Shown: in pieces, positions 8,422 through 17,638 of the stretch
How positions within the stretch are numbered: position 1 is the first letter of the stretch
Layout: each line of letters begins with the position of its first letter
NCBI GenBank assembly: GCA_017399005.1
Contig: JAFQEO010000015.1
Span: forward strand, 1 to 51,371
DNA: 51,371 nt
Direction: 5' to 3'
DNA from: Peptococcaceae bacterium
GTDB taxonomy: Bacteria; Bacillota; Peptococcia; Peptococcales; Peptococcaceae
Position numbers and translations under genes: made by a program
The notes under the pieces: model-generated
The model's database searches: none
What the model saw: the letters and a program-made list of their open reading frames with translations, nothing else
What the model was told of the DNA's origin: nothing

Positions 8422-8436
8422 AACACGCTCTCCAGA

Positions 8437-10434
8437 TTAGCAAACGGTGGAGCCGGATGGAATATCTTCGTGGGTTACCTGTAATACCTGCAGTAAGCTG
8501 TCGTCATCGGTTGCAGCGGATAACAGCATCCCGTGAGACATAATGCCGCGAATTTTTTTCGGTGCCAGGTTTGCCACCAGAACCAGTTTTTTACCGATTA
8601 AAGCTTCCGGATTTTCGTAGAATTTTGCGATGCCGGATACAACGGTGCGGATTTCATCGCCCATTTTTAATTTGAACTGCAGAAGTTTGTCTGCTTTTTC
8701 TACTTTGCTGCATTCCAGAACTTCTACAACACGTAAATCAAGTTTTGCAAAGTCATCGTAAGTGATTTCTGCTTTGCCTTCTGCAGCAGGAGTATCTTCT
8801 TTTTTGGCTTCCTGTTTTGCTTCTTTCTTAGCTTCTTTTACAGGGGCATCGGCTTTTGCTTCTTCTTTTGGCAGATCCAGTGTTTTTGGATCGATACGAG
8901 GGAAGATGGCTTCTTTCTTGCATACTTTTACGCCAGTTTCCACATTGCCCCATGTGCAGCCGTCTGCCCATGTGCGGCCTTCCAGATGCTGACCGGTCTG
9001 TTCTGCAACTTTACCAGGCACCAGAGGCATAAATGGTGTCAGCAGAATGGTGCTGATACGGATGCATTCCATCAGATTATACAGAACGGTTCCTAAATCA
9101 GCTTTTTTGCTTTCGTCTTTTGCCAGAACCCAAGGCGCAGTTTCATCGATGTATTTGTTTGCGCGGCTGATTAATTTCCAGATGGAGGCCAGTGCGTTCG
9201 GGAAGTCCATTTTTTCCAGATATGCAGCGGCATCATTGCCTACGGTTTCAGCCAGTGCTTTCAGGTCTGCGTCAAATTCACTGGCAGGAGAAGAAGCCGG
9301 AGCAGGTACGATACCTTCAAAATATTTGTCAATCATAGCAACCGAACGGCTTACCAGGTTGCCGTAGTCATTTGCCAGGTCAATGTTGATACGGTTTACC
9401 AGAGCTTCTTCCGAGTAGTAACCGTCAGAGCCGGTGGAGATTTCGCGCAGCAGGAAATAACGGATTGCATCAACGCCGTATTTGTCTAACAGAACATTCG
9501 GGTCAACCACATTGCCTTTGGATTTGGACATTTTACCGCTGTTCAGCAGTACCCAGCCGTGACCGAATACCTGTTTTGGCAGAGGCAGATCTGCAGCCAT
9601 CAGGATGCAAGGCCAGATAATTGCATGGAACCGTGCAATGTCTTTCCCTACCAGATGAATATCTGCCGGCCAGAATTTCTGGAACAGCTCATCGTTGTCG
9701 GTTGTGTAACCCAGTGCGGAAATATAGTTGGTTAATGCATCAAACCATACATAGATAACATGTTTGTCGTTGATTGGAACAGGAATCCCCCAGTCAAAAG
9801 TGGTACGGGAGATGCACAGATCTTCCAGCCCCTGTTTGATAAAGTTAATCATTTCGTTGCGACGTGCAACCGGCTGAATGAAATCCGGATGGTCTTCAAT
9901 ATACTGCAGCAGCTGATCCTGATATTTGCTCATTTTAAAGAAGTAGCTTTCTTCTTTGATTACTTCTGTTGGACGGCCGCAGTCCGGGCAGTTGCCATCT
10001 ACCAGCTGACGTTCGGTGAAGAAAGTTTCACATGGTGTGCAGTAATGACCTTCGTATTCGGATTTATAGATGTCGCCTTTTTCATAGATTGTTTTGAAGA
10101 TTTTCTGAACCACTTCCATATGACGAGGCTGTGTGGTACGAATAAAGTCATCGTTGGAAATCAGCAGACGTTCCCACAGTGCCTGGAAAGTGGCAACAAT
10201 TTTGTCGGTATATTCGATTGGGGTTACGCCTTCTGCTTTTGCTACGCGTTCAATTTTCTGGCCGTGTTCGTCAGAACCGGTTAAGAAATAGGTTTCATAT
10301 CCCTGCATACGTTTGTAACGGGTCATGGTATCCGCCATAACAGTGCAATAGGCATGGCCGATGTGCAGGTTGGCACTTGGATAATAAATTGGAGTTGTGA
10401 TGTAAAAACGTTTTGTTTCAGCAGATTCAGTCAT
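8437..10434 (-). CDS. metG: Methionyl-tRNA synthetase
   Basis: MetRS charges tRNA-Met with methionine. The 665-aa protein has the class I HIGH motif at residues 24-27 (NLHIGHAY), a four-Cys zinc knuckle (CTPCETF...CPDCGRP), and KMSKSKGN around residue 300. An Ala/Lys/Glu-rich linker leads to a C-terminal EMAPII-like tRNA-binding domain (DLRVVEVLECSKVEKADKL) that also makes the dimer. This is the usual Bacillota architecture. Expression is governed by the T-box leader upstream. The two Met tRNAs at the other end of the window are its substrates. Confidence 0.97.
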   Translation of the reverse strand: MTESAETKRFYITTPIYYPSANLHIGHAYCTVMADTMTRYKRMQGYETYFLTGSDEHGQKIERVAKAEGVTPIEYTDKIVATFQALWERLLISNDDFIRTTQPRHMEVVQKIFKTIYEKGDIYKSEYEGHYCTPCETFFTERQLVDGNCPDCGRPTEVIKEESYFFKMSKYQDQLLQYIEDHPDFIQPVARRNEMINFIKQGLEDLCISRTTFDWGIPVPINDKHVIYVWFDALTNYISALGYTTDNDELFQKFWPADIHLVGKDIARFHAIIWPCILMAADLPLPKQVFGHGWVLLNSGKMSKSKGNVVDPNVLLDKYGVDAIRYFLLREISTGSDGYYSEEALVNRINIDLANDYGNLVSRSVAMIDKYFEGIVPAPASSPASEFDADLKALAETVGNDAAAYLEKMDFPNALASIWKLISRANKYIDETAPWVLAKDESKKADLGTVLYNLMECIRISTILLTPFMPLVPGKVAEQTGQHLEGRTWADGCTWGNVETGVKVCKKEAIFPRIDPKTLDLPKEEAKADAPVKEAKKEAKQEAKKEDTPAAEGKAEITYDDFAKLDLRVVEVLECSKVEKADKLLQFKLKMGDEIRTVVSGIAKFYENPEALIGKKLVLVANLAPKKIRGIMSHGMLLSAATDDDSLLQVLQVTHEDIPSGSTVC

Positions 10435-10530
10435 GAAAAAGCCTCCTTGAAAATAATTTTGCAGGAACGGCTGGCTCCTGCTGCGAAAATACGATTAAGA
10501 AATATGCTGCAGATGAAATGCAGAGCTAAA

Positions 10531-10781
10531 AAGAAAAACCCGTTCCTGTTTCAGTAACAGGGACGAGTTTAAAATCGTGGTACCACCCTGCTTCATTCTG
10601 CGAAAATACAGAATCTCAGCAGATTGTATAACGGCAATCAACCGGGCCGACGGCCATGCTCCTGGCTCATTTTCGCCGACGCTGACAGTCTGAACTCGCA
10701 GCAAATGTTCAGCTCTCTGGGCTGCAGCTTTTCGGGTACTCTACCATTCATCGCATTACAGGCATATTTTAAATGAATATA
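10531..10781 (-). promoter_or_regulatory. T-box riboswitch (methionine) in the metG leader
   Basis: Read on the minus strand, this leader contains the T-box core AAGCAGGGTGGTACCACGAT (plus positions 10574-10593). It is followed by a terminator hairpin (about 10538-10569) and a U run. Stem I has the AGAGAGCTG element and a specifier region GAAAATGAG, in which AUG (plus 10668-10670) matches the gene's amino acid. Uncharged tRNA-Met would stabilise the antiterminator and allow metG-tatD transcription. Confidence 0.93.
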
Positions 10782-10787
10782 AAATAT

Positions 10788-10816
10788 AGTATAGAAAAAG
10801 ACGAGCTCTCCGTCAA
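10788..10816 (-). promoter_or_regulatory. metG-tatD promoter
   Basis: On the minus strand, TTGACG and TATACT are separated by exactly 17 bp. The predicted start is near 10781, at the beginning of the T-box leader. Confidence 0.85.
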
Positions 10817-10902
10817 GAGGTTCTTTCAAATTCCTGTAAAAAGAAATAAGCCATCGAATAAAGAAGGAATTTGAAATATTTTACACTTTTTTGTAAATTA
10901 GA

Positions 10903-10931
10903 TTGACTTTTTTCGAGCTTGATGGTATTAT
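10903..10931 (+). promoter_or_regulatory. abrB promoter
   Basis: TTGACT and TATTAT are separated by 17 bp, about 70 bp before the abrB start codon. Confidence 0.8.
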
Positions 10932-11004
10932 CAGTACAAGGCTAGAAAAGAATGTAAGTTCTGTTTGATTACAGGAATTCTGAAAAATACGAGGGGGAAC
11001 GGTT

Positions 11005-11271
11005 ATGAAATCCACAGGCATCGTTCGTAAAGTTGACGAATTAGGACGTGTAGTTATTCCAATTGAGTTAAGAAGAACTCTGGGTATTGATGAAAAAGAC
11101 GCGCTGGAAATTTATACTGACAACGAAAAAATCGTGCTGAAAAAATATGAACCAGCATGCATTTTCTGTAACAACGCAGAAGGCGTACAGAATTACAAAG
11201 GCAAACTGGTTTGCACTGAATGCGTGAAAAAAATGGTGGAAAATCTGGATCAGGCCAGCGACATCGTTTAA
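11005..11271 (+). CDS. AbrB family transition-state regulator with zinc ribbon
   Basis: AbrB-like proteins are small dimeric DNA-binding regulators of stationary-phase genes. The N-terminal swapped-hairpin domain is nearly canonical (STGIVRKVDELGRVVIPIELRRTLGI, residues 3-28). The C-terminus carries four cysteines (52, 55, 70, 73) spaced as a zinc ribbon, as in many clostridial AbrB proteins. The 88-aa length is normal, and the start follows GAGGGGGAACG. It is a single-gene unit between its own promoter and terminator. Its regulon is not visible here; sporulation genes in the same window make a role in that switch plausible. Confidence 0.93.
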   Translation: MKSTGIVRKVDELGRVVIPIELRRTLGIDEKDALEIYTDNEKIVLKKYEPACIFCNNAEGVQNYKGKLVCTECVKKMVENLDQASDIV

Positions 11272-11286
11272 TTTTGCGAAATGCAG

Positions 11287-11345
11287 GCGGGATGGATATG
11301 CGCTTTACCGAATGGTGGAGAGTATATTCGTCCCGCTTTTTGTTT
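11287..11345 (+). terminator. abrB terminator
   Basis: A stem of about 12 bp (GCGGGATGGATAT pairing with ATATTCGTCCCGC, two G-U pairs) is followed by a T-rich run. Confidence 0.8.
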
Positions 11346-11498
11346 TACTAGTGAAAATTATAATAAACAAAACAGTTTTCTGAATTTAAAAACTGCTTGT
11401 AATTTCAGGCAGCGCTTTTTATAATAAATTTGTAGAATCAAAATATAAAAGCACGAACAGCTTATCATCAGAATGTTAGCAGAGGGAGGTGTGCGATA

Positions 11499-12380
11499 AT
11501 GTATCTGGATGAATTTTCATTGCCGTCTCAAGGATGGGAGGAAATCTATTTAAGCCTGGAATCCAATCCAGAGATGAAACGCACCTGCTATACGAATTAT
11601 TATCCATTTCGGGTATTTCCCCAAAAAAGGCTGGAACTATTAAAATTTGAGCCGGTTACATTTTTATACGGAGGCAACGGTTCCGGTAAAACAACACTGC
11701 TGAATCTGATTGCAGAACGTCTGCAGATAAAACGAGGCGCTCGGTTTAACCGAAGCTCGTTCTATGCGGCTTATGTGGCGCAGTGCAGTTTTGAAGCGCC
11801 GCGGCTCACAGAAGAAATTCGCGAAAACAGCCGGATGATTACCAGTGACGATGTGTTTGATTATCTTCTGGATTTGCGCTGCCTTAACGATGGTGTGGAT
11901 CAGCGCAGAGAAGAACTTCTGGAGGAGTATCGGGAAGAACGATATGCTTCTTTTCGTATGCAGTCGCTGGAGGATTATGAAAAGCTGAAACGAAATAATG
12001 ATGCTAAACGTTATAGCGGGTCAAAGTATGTGAAAAAGAATGTGATGGAGAATATACCGTCAAAATCCAACGGAGAAAGTGCCTTTGGATTTTTTACCGA
12101 ACATATCCGGGAGAATGCACTATATCTTTTAGACGAACCGGAAAACAGCCTGGCTGCCGATTTGCAGATTGAATTAAGCCGGTTTCTGGAAAATTCCGCC
12201 CGGTTTTATCACTGCCAGTTTATTATAGCGACACACTCTCCATTTTTGCTGGCAATGAATCATTGTAAAATTTATGATCTGGATAGTGTGCCGGTTTGTG
12301 CCAGACGCTGGACAGAATTAAAACATGTGAGAACTTATTATGAATTTTTTAAACAGCATCGGGATTCTTTTGAAGAATAA
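11499..12380 (+). CDS. AAA/ABC-type ATPase of unknown role
   Basis: This 293-aa soluble protein has a Walker A motif (YGGNGSGKTTLL), a short signature-like SNGES, a Walker B (ALYLLDEPENSLA) and a switch histidine (IIATHSPFLL). The closely spaced motifs are those of stand-alone ABC-class ATPases (COG3910-like), not of transporter subunits, and no membrane partner is adjacent. It starts after AGAGGGAGGTG and is followed 20 bp later by a YdcF-like membrane protein, likely cotranscribed. No substrate or partner can be named. Confidence 0.85.
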   Translation: MYLDEFSLPSQGWEEIYLSLESNPEMKRTCYTNYYPFRVFPQKRLELLKFEPVTFLYGGNGSGKTTLLNLIAERLQIKRGARFNRSSFYAAYVAQCSFEAPRLTEEIRENSRMITSDDVFDYLLDLRCLNDGVDQRREELLEEYREERYASFRMQSLEDYEKLKRNNDAKRYSGSKYVKKNVMENIPSKSNGESAFGFFTEHIRENALYLLDEPENSLAADLQIELSRFLENSARFYHCQFIIATHSPFLLAMNHCKIYDLDSVPVCARRWTELKHVRTYYEFFKQHRDSFEE

Positions 12381-12400
12381 CAGAGAGGAGAAAACGGTTT

Positions 12401-13156
12401 ATGACTTCACAGAAAGAAAAACATGAAAAAGATGCAAAGAGAATTACTCTGGCAGTTCTGTTTTTTGCACTGGGCTGTTTTTTCCGGTTTGTGTTGATTG
12501 GTTATCAGACAATTGCGTTAATCTGCTGGGGCATCGGTGTGCTGATTCTTCTGTTGTCTTATCTGCCGTGGAGATGGATGCGCCGGCTGATTGCAGGATT
12601 AACGCTGACCGGCGTTTTATGCCTGTGTCTGATAGAAATCCCGATTGTTAAGGCTTCTCATGGGGATTTGAATACGGATGCCGAGTATCTGATTGTGCTG
12701 GGTGCTGGTGTAAATGGACGGGAACCGTCGCTTTCGCTTTATCATCGTCTTGTGGCTGCTGAAACCTGGCTGAAAGAACATCCGGACAGTATTGCGGTGC
12801 TGAGCGGCGGGCAGGGGCCGAAAGAAGAAATCAGTGAAGCTGCGTGTATGTATCAGTGGCTGGTTGATAACGGAATTGCAGCGGAGAGGTTGTATAAAGA
12901 AGAAGCATCCACGAACACCCGCGAGAATTTTCAGTATTCAGCGGATATCCTGCAACAGCTGAATAACGGTACTATGCCGCAACCGGTTGCGGTAATCAGC
13001 AGTGAATACCATCTGTATCGTGCGAAAAAATTTGCCGAACAGGAAGGAATCAAAGCGTTAGGAATACCGGCAGAAACAACATGGCCGGTTTTGCGGTTAA
13101 ACTATTTTATCCGTGAGGGGGCAGCGGTGGCGCGTCTCTGGGCGTTTGGATACTAG
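12401..13156 (+). CDS. YdcF/SanA/ElyC-like DUF218 membrane protein
   Basis: The 251-aa protein has three hydrophobic segments in the first 90 residues, then an extracytoplasmic DUF218 domain. Its signature is EYLIVLGAGVNGREPS, AVLSGGQG and EEASTNTRENFQYS, followed by VAVISSEYHLYRAKKFAE. DUF218 proteins such as SanA and ElyC are linked to envelope integrity, but their chemistry is unclear. It begins behind AGAGAGGAG, 20 bp after the ATPase gene. Confidence 0.9.
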   Translation: MTSQKEKHEKDAKRITLAVLFFALGCFFRFVLIGYQTIALICWGIGVLILLLSYLPWRWMRRLIAGLTLTGVLCLCLIEIPIVKASHGDLNTDAEYLIVLGAGVNGREPSLSLYHRLVAAETWLKEHPDSIAVLSGGQGPKEEISEAACMYQWLVDNGIAAERLYKEEASTNTRENFQYSADILQQLNNGTMPQPVAVISSEYHLYRAKKFAEQEGIKALGIPAETTWPVLRLNYFIREGAAVARLWAFGY

Positions 13157-13230
13157 AACAGTCTTGTGAAACCCCAAAGACCGGAATATAATAATAGTCA
13201 GAATTAAGTGACATTTGGAGTGCGATTATT

Positions 13231-14145
13231 ATGTTAAGTAGAAAAATGATACACAATATTTATTATGTATATATTCTGGCAGCTGGTGTGCTGTGGGGGA
13301 TGATTGCGCTGTTTTTCAATCATCTGTCCGACCTGGGGCTGGACCGGTTTCAGATTATGCTGCTGCGTGTAGGGATTGCGGCTATCTGTCTGGGAATTTA
13401 TATTGCGATTACAAACAGAGAGTTATTCAAAATTGATTTACGGGACTGGTGGATGTTTTTTGGCACAGGTATCTGCAGTCTGATGTTTTTTAATTACTGC
13501 TATTTTACCTGTATTGCTATGGTATCGGTTTCTGTGGCGGCGGTACTGCTTTATACTGCACCGATGATGGTTATGGTAATGTCGATTATTCTTTTTAAAG
13601 AAAAGTTTACGGCCAAAAAAGGGATTGTTGTGCTGATGACATTTGCAGGCTGTGTTCTCGTAACTGGATTAAGCAGCGGGAGTTCTATCGGGGCAGCCGG
13701 GATTCTGGTTGGCCTTGGTGCAGGGTTTGGATATGCACTGTACAGTATTTTCAGTACCTATGCGCTGCGAAAATATCACAGTATCACTATCACATTTTAT
13801 ACCTTCGTGCTGGCGGCGCTGGGAACTCTTCCGTTGAGCCATGTAACAGAACTGGTGCCGATGCTGGGAAACCCTTCGGTGATTCTGAACGGAATCGGGC
13901 TGGGTGTATTTGCCTGTATGTTCCCGTATCTGCTGTATACACGCGGGCTGACCGGAGTTGTTGCCAGTCATGCTTCGGTAATGGCGACGGTTGAGCCGGT
14001 GGTGGCTACGATTATTGGTGTAGTAGTATTTCATGAAGTAATGACGATAAGCAAAGTGGCCGGCATTATCCTGATTCTGGCAGGGATTGTTGTATTAAAT
14101 GTAAATCAGCCCAAACCTTTGCCGAAAAATTCAATTATTCGATAG
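13231..14145 (+). CDS. EamA/DMT family transporter
   Basis: This 304-aa drug/metabolite transporter has ten predicted membrane segments in two EamA halves (the second starts near GAAGILVGLGAGFGYALYS). YTAPMMVMVMS and MATVEPVVATIIGVVVFHE are typical ends of EamA repeats. Substrates in this family include amino acids and metabolites; the direction is usually export. It is a stand-alone gene with its own terminator. Confidence 0.92.
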   Translation: MLSRKMIHNIYYVYILAAGVLWGMIALFFNHLSDLGLDRFQIMLLRVGIAAICLGIYIAITNRELFKIDLRDWWMFFGTGICSLMFFNYCYFTCIAMVSVSVAAVLLYTAPMMVMVMSIILFKEKFTAKKGIVVLMTFAGCVLVTGLSSGSSIGAAGILVGLGAGFGYALYSIFSTYALRKYHSITITFYTFVLAALGTLPLSHVTELVPMLGNPSVILNGIGLGVFACMFPYLLYTRGLTGVVASHASVMATVEPVVATIIGVVVFHEVMTISKVAGIILILAGIVVLNVNQPKPLPKNSIIR

Positions 14146-14154
14146 AATTTCTGA

Positions 14155-14187
14155 GCGACATTGTTGTTAAAACGGTGTCGCATTTTT
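14155..14187 (+). terminator. Intrinsic terminator
   Basis: A 6-bp GC-rich stem (GCGACA with TGTCGC) is followed by a T run, just after the EamA gene. The stem is short but the position fits. Confidence 0.6.
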
Positions 14188-14332
14188 GTTTGTTTTCTGT
14201 TAGGTGCAATGACGAACTTAGAAACGACAGTACCTATAAAGAAAGTCTATTTCTAAAAAGAAAGAAAATAATGGCTCTTTGCAGAAAATATACTACAATA
14301 AGAATACATTTATTCACAGGAGGTAGACAGAT

Positions 14333-15700
14333 ATGACAATGAAAACACCATTCAGTTATTATATTGCAGAAAAAGCGGCAATCTGTGAAAAGAACTGTCG
14401 GATTGATCAGAAACTGTACGATGAATACGGTGTAAAAAAAGGGCTGCGCGATAAAAATGGTACCGGTGTACTGGCAGGGATTACAAATATTTCTCATATT
14501 CAGGCATACGAAGATGAGCCGGATGAAAACGGGAATCGCATTCCGTGCGAGGGGAAACTCTTATATCGTGGATACGATGTTACCCGACTGGTAGAAGGTT
14601 TTGTAAAAGAAAAGCGTTTTGGTTTTGAGGAAACTACATATCTGCTGCTTTTTGGTCGTCTGCCGGACAGAGCGGAACTGAAGCAGTTTACCAATGTACT
14701 GGCACAGATGCGCACACTGCCTACCAATTTTACGCGCGATGTTGTGCTGAAAGCGCCGAGTAAAGATATCATGAACACGTTATCCCGCAGTGTGCTGACG
14801 CTGGCGGCTTATGATGATGATGCTTCCGATTTATCGATGACCAATGTACTGCGGCAGTGCCTGATGTTAATCAGTGTATTCCCGATGCTGACAGTGTATG
14901 GTTATCATGCGTATAATCATTATGAATGTGATGAGAGCCTGTATATTCACCGTCCGGACCCGGAACTCGGCATGGCGGAAAATATTCTGCGGATGTTGCG
15001 GCCGGATAAAAAATATACACCGCTAGAGGCGCATGTGCTGGATATCGCTCTTGTGCTGCACATGGAACATGGCGGCGGGAACAATTCCTCGTTTACAACT
15101 CATGTTGTTACTTCATCCGGTTCGGATACCTATTCGGTTATCGCAGCAGCGTTATCTTCGCTGAAAGGACCGAAACACGGTGGTGCCAATATTAAAGTGG
15201 TAGAGATGATGGAAGACCTGAAAAAGAATGTAAAAGATACATCGAATCGGGAGCAGGTACGTGCTTACCTGGAAAAAGTAGTAGATAAACAGGCTTTTGA
15301 TCAGAAAGGGCTTATTTATGGTATGGGTCATGCGGTGTACAGCATTTCCGACCCTCGTGCAAAAGTATTTAAACGTTTTGTGGAACAGCTGGCGGCTGAA
15401 AAACATCATGAAGAAGAATATGCGATGTATACACTAGTTGAAGAACTTGCGCCTGAAGTGATTGCAGAAAAACGTAAAATTTACAAAGGCGTGAGTGCCA
15501 ACGTGGACTTCTACAGCGGCCTGGTATACAGCTTGCTCGATATTCCAGAAGAATTGTATACACCGATTTTTGCGATGGCACGTATCGTTGGGTGGAGTGC
15601 ACATCGTCTGGAAGAACTGACCAATGTGGACAAAATTATTCGTCCGGCATATCGCAGCATTGGTGGCGAAAAAGAATACGCTGAACTGGCAGAACGATAA
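14333..15700 (+). CDS. Citrate synthase
   Basis: Citrate synthase condenses oxaloacetate with acetyl-CoA. The 455-aa protein starts at an ATG behind a perfect AGGAGG. Active-site regions are visible: HGGGNNSSFTTHVVTSSGSD with the substrate-binding His, GMGHAVYSISDPRAKVFK with the catalytic His, and the late catalytic Asp in NVDFYSGLVYSLL. The family also contains 2-methylcitrate synthases; with no propionate-degradation genes nearby, citrate synthase for glutamate synthesis in an incomplete TCA pathway is more likely. It is monocistronic. Confidence 0.93.
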   Translation: MTMKTPFSYYIAEKAAICEKNCRIDQKLYDEYGVKKGLRDKNGTGVLAGITNISHIQAYEDEPDENGNRIPCEGKLLYRGYDVTRLVEGFVKEKRFGFEETTYLLLFGRLPDRAELKQFTNVLAQMRTLPTNFTRDVVLKAPSKDIMNTLSRSVLTLAAYDDDASDLSMTNVLRQCLMLISVFPMLTVYGYHAYNHYECDESLYIHRPDPELGMAENILRMLRPDKKYTPLEAHVLDIALVLHMEHGGGNNSSFTTHVVTSSGSDTYSVIAAALSSLKGPKHGGANIKVVEMMEDLKKNVKDTSNREQVRAYLEKVVDKQAFDQKGLIYGMGHAVYSISDPRAKVFKRFVEQLAAEKHHEEEYAMYTLVEELAPEVIAEKRKIYKGVSANVDFYSGLVYSLLDIPEELYTPIFAMARIVGWSAHRLEELTNVDKIIRPAYRSIGGEKEYAELAER

Positions 15701-15715
15701 AAAATGGATAGATAT

Positions 15716-15760
15716 AAACGGATGCCTTTCTGTGTTTGTACAGAAAGGCATCCGTTTTTT
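15716..15760. terminator. Terminator between citrate synthase and GNAT genes
   Basis: AAACGGATGCCTTTCTGT pairs with its complement across a 6-nt loop and is followed by seven T residues. It lies between convergent genes and can serve both. Confidence 0.9.
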
Positions 15761-15777
15761 TGTAAAAATGTTTATTG

Positions 15778-16227
15778 TTATTTTAAATTCTTTTTCAGAT
15801 AATGGCGTTCGTAACCGTGGACTACCGGTGTATCATAGATCTCAAAGCCATACTGAAGATAAATACCTAATGTTCTTTTAAACTTTACATTGGTATTTAA
15901 ACGACATTCTGATTTCCCTTTTGCCAAAATAAATTGTTCTGTAAAATCCAAAAGACTACGGCCGATACCTTTTCCCTGATGTTCTGGTTGAACGGCTAAT
16001 ACATCTAACCACATATAGTCGTCCGCTGTGTCTTGAATTAATGCAAAGCCGAGGACTTCATCGTTTTCGCAAGCAACGAACAGATGATTATTTTTTAGTT
16101 CTGCACTAAAATCTGTCATCATGGGAGCCGGTGCGCGATTAATTAAAGTGATATAATTTTTGAAGGCGTTGATATTACATGTGAAAATATCTGCTAAATC
16201 TTCTATCGTTGCGCGTCTGATTTCCAT
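15778..16227 (-). CDS. GNAT family N-acetyltransferase
   Basis: This 149-aa acetyl-CoA-dependent acetyltransferase begins MEIRRATIEDLADIF. It has the acetyl-CoA pyrophosphate loop in motif A, LAVQPEHQGKGIGRSLL (Q/RxxGxG/A), and the late YLQYGFEIYDT typical of motif B. The acceptor substrate cannot be deduced. On the minus strand it follows ATTGGAGGAATCCC. Confidence 0.93.
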   Translation of the reverse strand: MEIRRATIEDLADIFTCNINAFKNYITLINRAPAPMMTDFSAELKNNHLFVACENDEVLGFALIQDTADDYMWLDVLAVQPEHQGKGIGRSLLDFTEQFILAKGKSECRLNTNVKFKRTLGIYLQYGFEIYDTPVVHGYERHYLKKNLK

Positions 16228-16524
16228 AGGGATTCCTCCAATATTGCTGATAAAATGATTTATATACTATCATATTTAATTATATCCAATTTAAGAAAAA
16301 TAGCAATTCGCAGTTTAATTCCAAATTGGAACGCATTGCAATATATCTGTTTGTAAATTTTATAACAATAAAATACACAGCAACTAAAAGTTGAAAACAT
16401 AAAAATATAGAACTACAAAAAATTTGCAGGTTCATGTTAAAATAAAGTTATTAATAAAAAAACAGAGTCACGGTATAGTTGCTATGCATGGAATATATTA
16501 GTTGCATTCTACGGAGGTGATTTT
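16228..16524. other. AT-rich divergent intergenic region
   Basis: About 300 bp separate the divergent GNAT and asparaginase genes. It is strongly AT-rich and presumably holds both promoters. I saw no convincing -35/-10 pair, operator or structured RNA, only a short CAACT/AGTTG inverted repeat. Confidence 0.5.
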
Positions 16525-17517
16525 ATGAAACGGTTGTTATTGTTAACTACTGGCGGCACTATTGCCTCGCGGCAAATGGAAGAGGGACTTGCTCCTGATA
16601 TGGATGGGTCAACTATTGCCCGGTATCTTGGAGAAGTAATGTTTAATTATAATGTTACTGTGCAGGATATCCTGCAGTTAGATTCTTCTAACATCCAGCC
16701 AGAGGAGTGGCGCCTTATTGCTAATCATGTGTATGAGGCTTTTCCTCATTATGATGGCATCATCATTTCCCATGGGACAGATACCATGGCTTACACGGCT
16801 TCAGCGCTCTCATATATGGTATGCAATATCCCAATTCCTGTAGTGCTTACAGGGGCACAATTACCTATTGAACATCCTCTTACTGATGGAGTGGATAATC
16901 TGCGTACGGCATTCTCTATGGCTTCCTCTGGATATCCGGGAGTATTTATCGCATTTAACCGCAAAGTTATTCTGGGGTGCCGCGCAGTAAAAACTCATAC
17001 CATGGATTTTGACGCTTTTTCTAGTGTTAACTGGCCTGTGGTGGCTACAGTTAGTGGTTCTGGCCTTACGGTAAATGAAGAAGCTATTCCTCCTGTAATG
17101 GGAGAATGTCTGTTGCGAGATAAATTGTGCCAGGATGTGTTTTTGATTAAACTTACTCCTGGTCTCAACCCGGAAATTTTTGACATGCTCTTGCAGATGA
17201 ACTACCGTGGAGTAGTTATTGAAGCTTTTGGTGCCGGGGGACTTCATTTTATTCGTCGCAATCTTATTGAAAAACTTCACAAAATTGCAGCAGCGGGAAT
17301 GATTGTGGTGGTGTGCAGCCAATGTCTGTACGAAAGCAGCGATTTTACTCTTTATCAGGCGGGTCAGAAGGTGCTGGCAGAGGGTGCGATTCAAGGTTAC
17401 GACATGACTACCGAGGCGGCCGTAACGAAACTCATGTGGGCGTTGGGGCAAACAGACAATCCTGATAAGGTGCGTGATATTTTTGCCGCAAGCCTCGCTG
17501 GAGAAAGAGGGGTGTAG
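16525..17517 (+). CDS. L-asparaginase, type I-like
   Basis: This enzyme hydrolyses L-asparagine to aspartate and ammonia. The 330-aa protein has both catalytic threonine motifs: LLTTGGTIAS at the N-terminus and ISHGTDTMAYTA near residue 90. There is no signal peptide, so the enzyme is cytoplasmic, and the start follows GGAGGTG. It stands 120 bp before an M20 hydrolase gene and a peptide importer on the same strand, suggesting a joint role in using imported peptides or amino acids. Glutamine or asparaginyl peptides are possible alternative substrates. Confidence 0.92.
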   Translation: MKRLLLLTTGGTIASRQMEEGLAPDMDGSTIARYLGEVMFNYNVTVQDILQLDSSNIQPEEWRLIANHVYEAFPHYDGIIISHGTDTMAYTASALSYMVCNIPIPVVLTGAQLPIEHPLTDGVDNLRTAFSMASSGYPGVFIAFNRKVILGCRAVKTHTMDFDAFSSVNWPVVATVSGSGLTVNEEAIPPVMGECLLRDKLCQDVFLIKLTPGLNPEIFDMLLQMNYRGVVIEAFGAGGLHFIRRNLIEKLHKIAAAGMIVVVCSQCLYESSDFTLYQAGQKVLAEGAIQGYDMTTEAAVTKLMWALGQTDNPDKVRDIFAASLAGERGV

Positions 17518-17569
17518 GAGAATATGGCAAATAAGATTTTATAGCTTTTAAATTATATAAATATTCGCA

Positions 17570-17598
17570 TTGTATATTCAATTGAAATGTGCTATGCT
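17570..17598 (+). promoter_or_regulatory. Promoter of M20 hydrolase gene
   Basis: TTGTAT and TATGCT are separated by 17 bp, about 40 bp before the start codon at 17639. The -35 is imperfect. Confidence 0.5.
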
Positions 17599-17638
17599 GA
17601 ATTTACTTTAGGGTAATATCACATAGGGGGAACGCATA

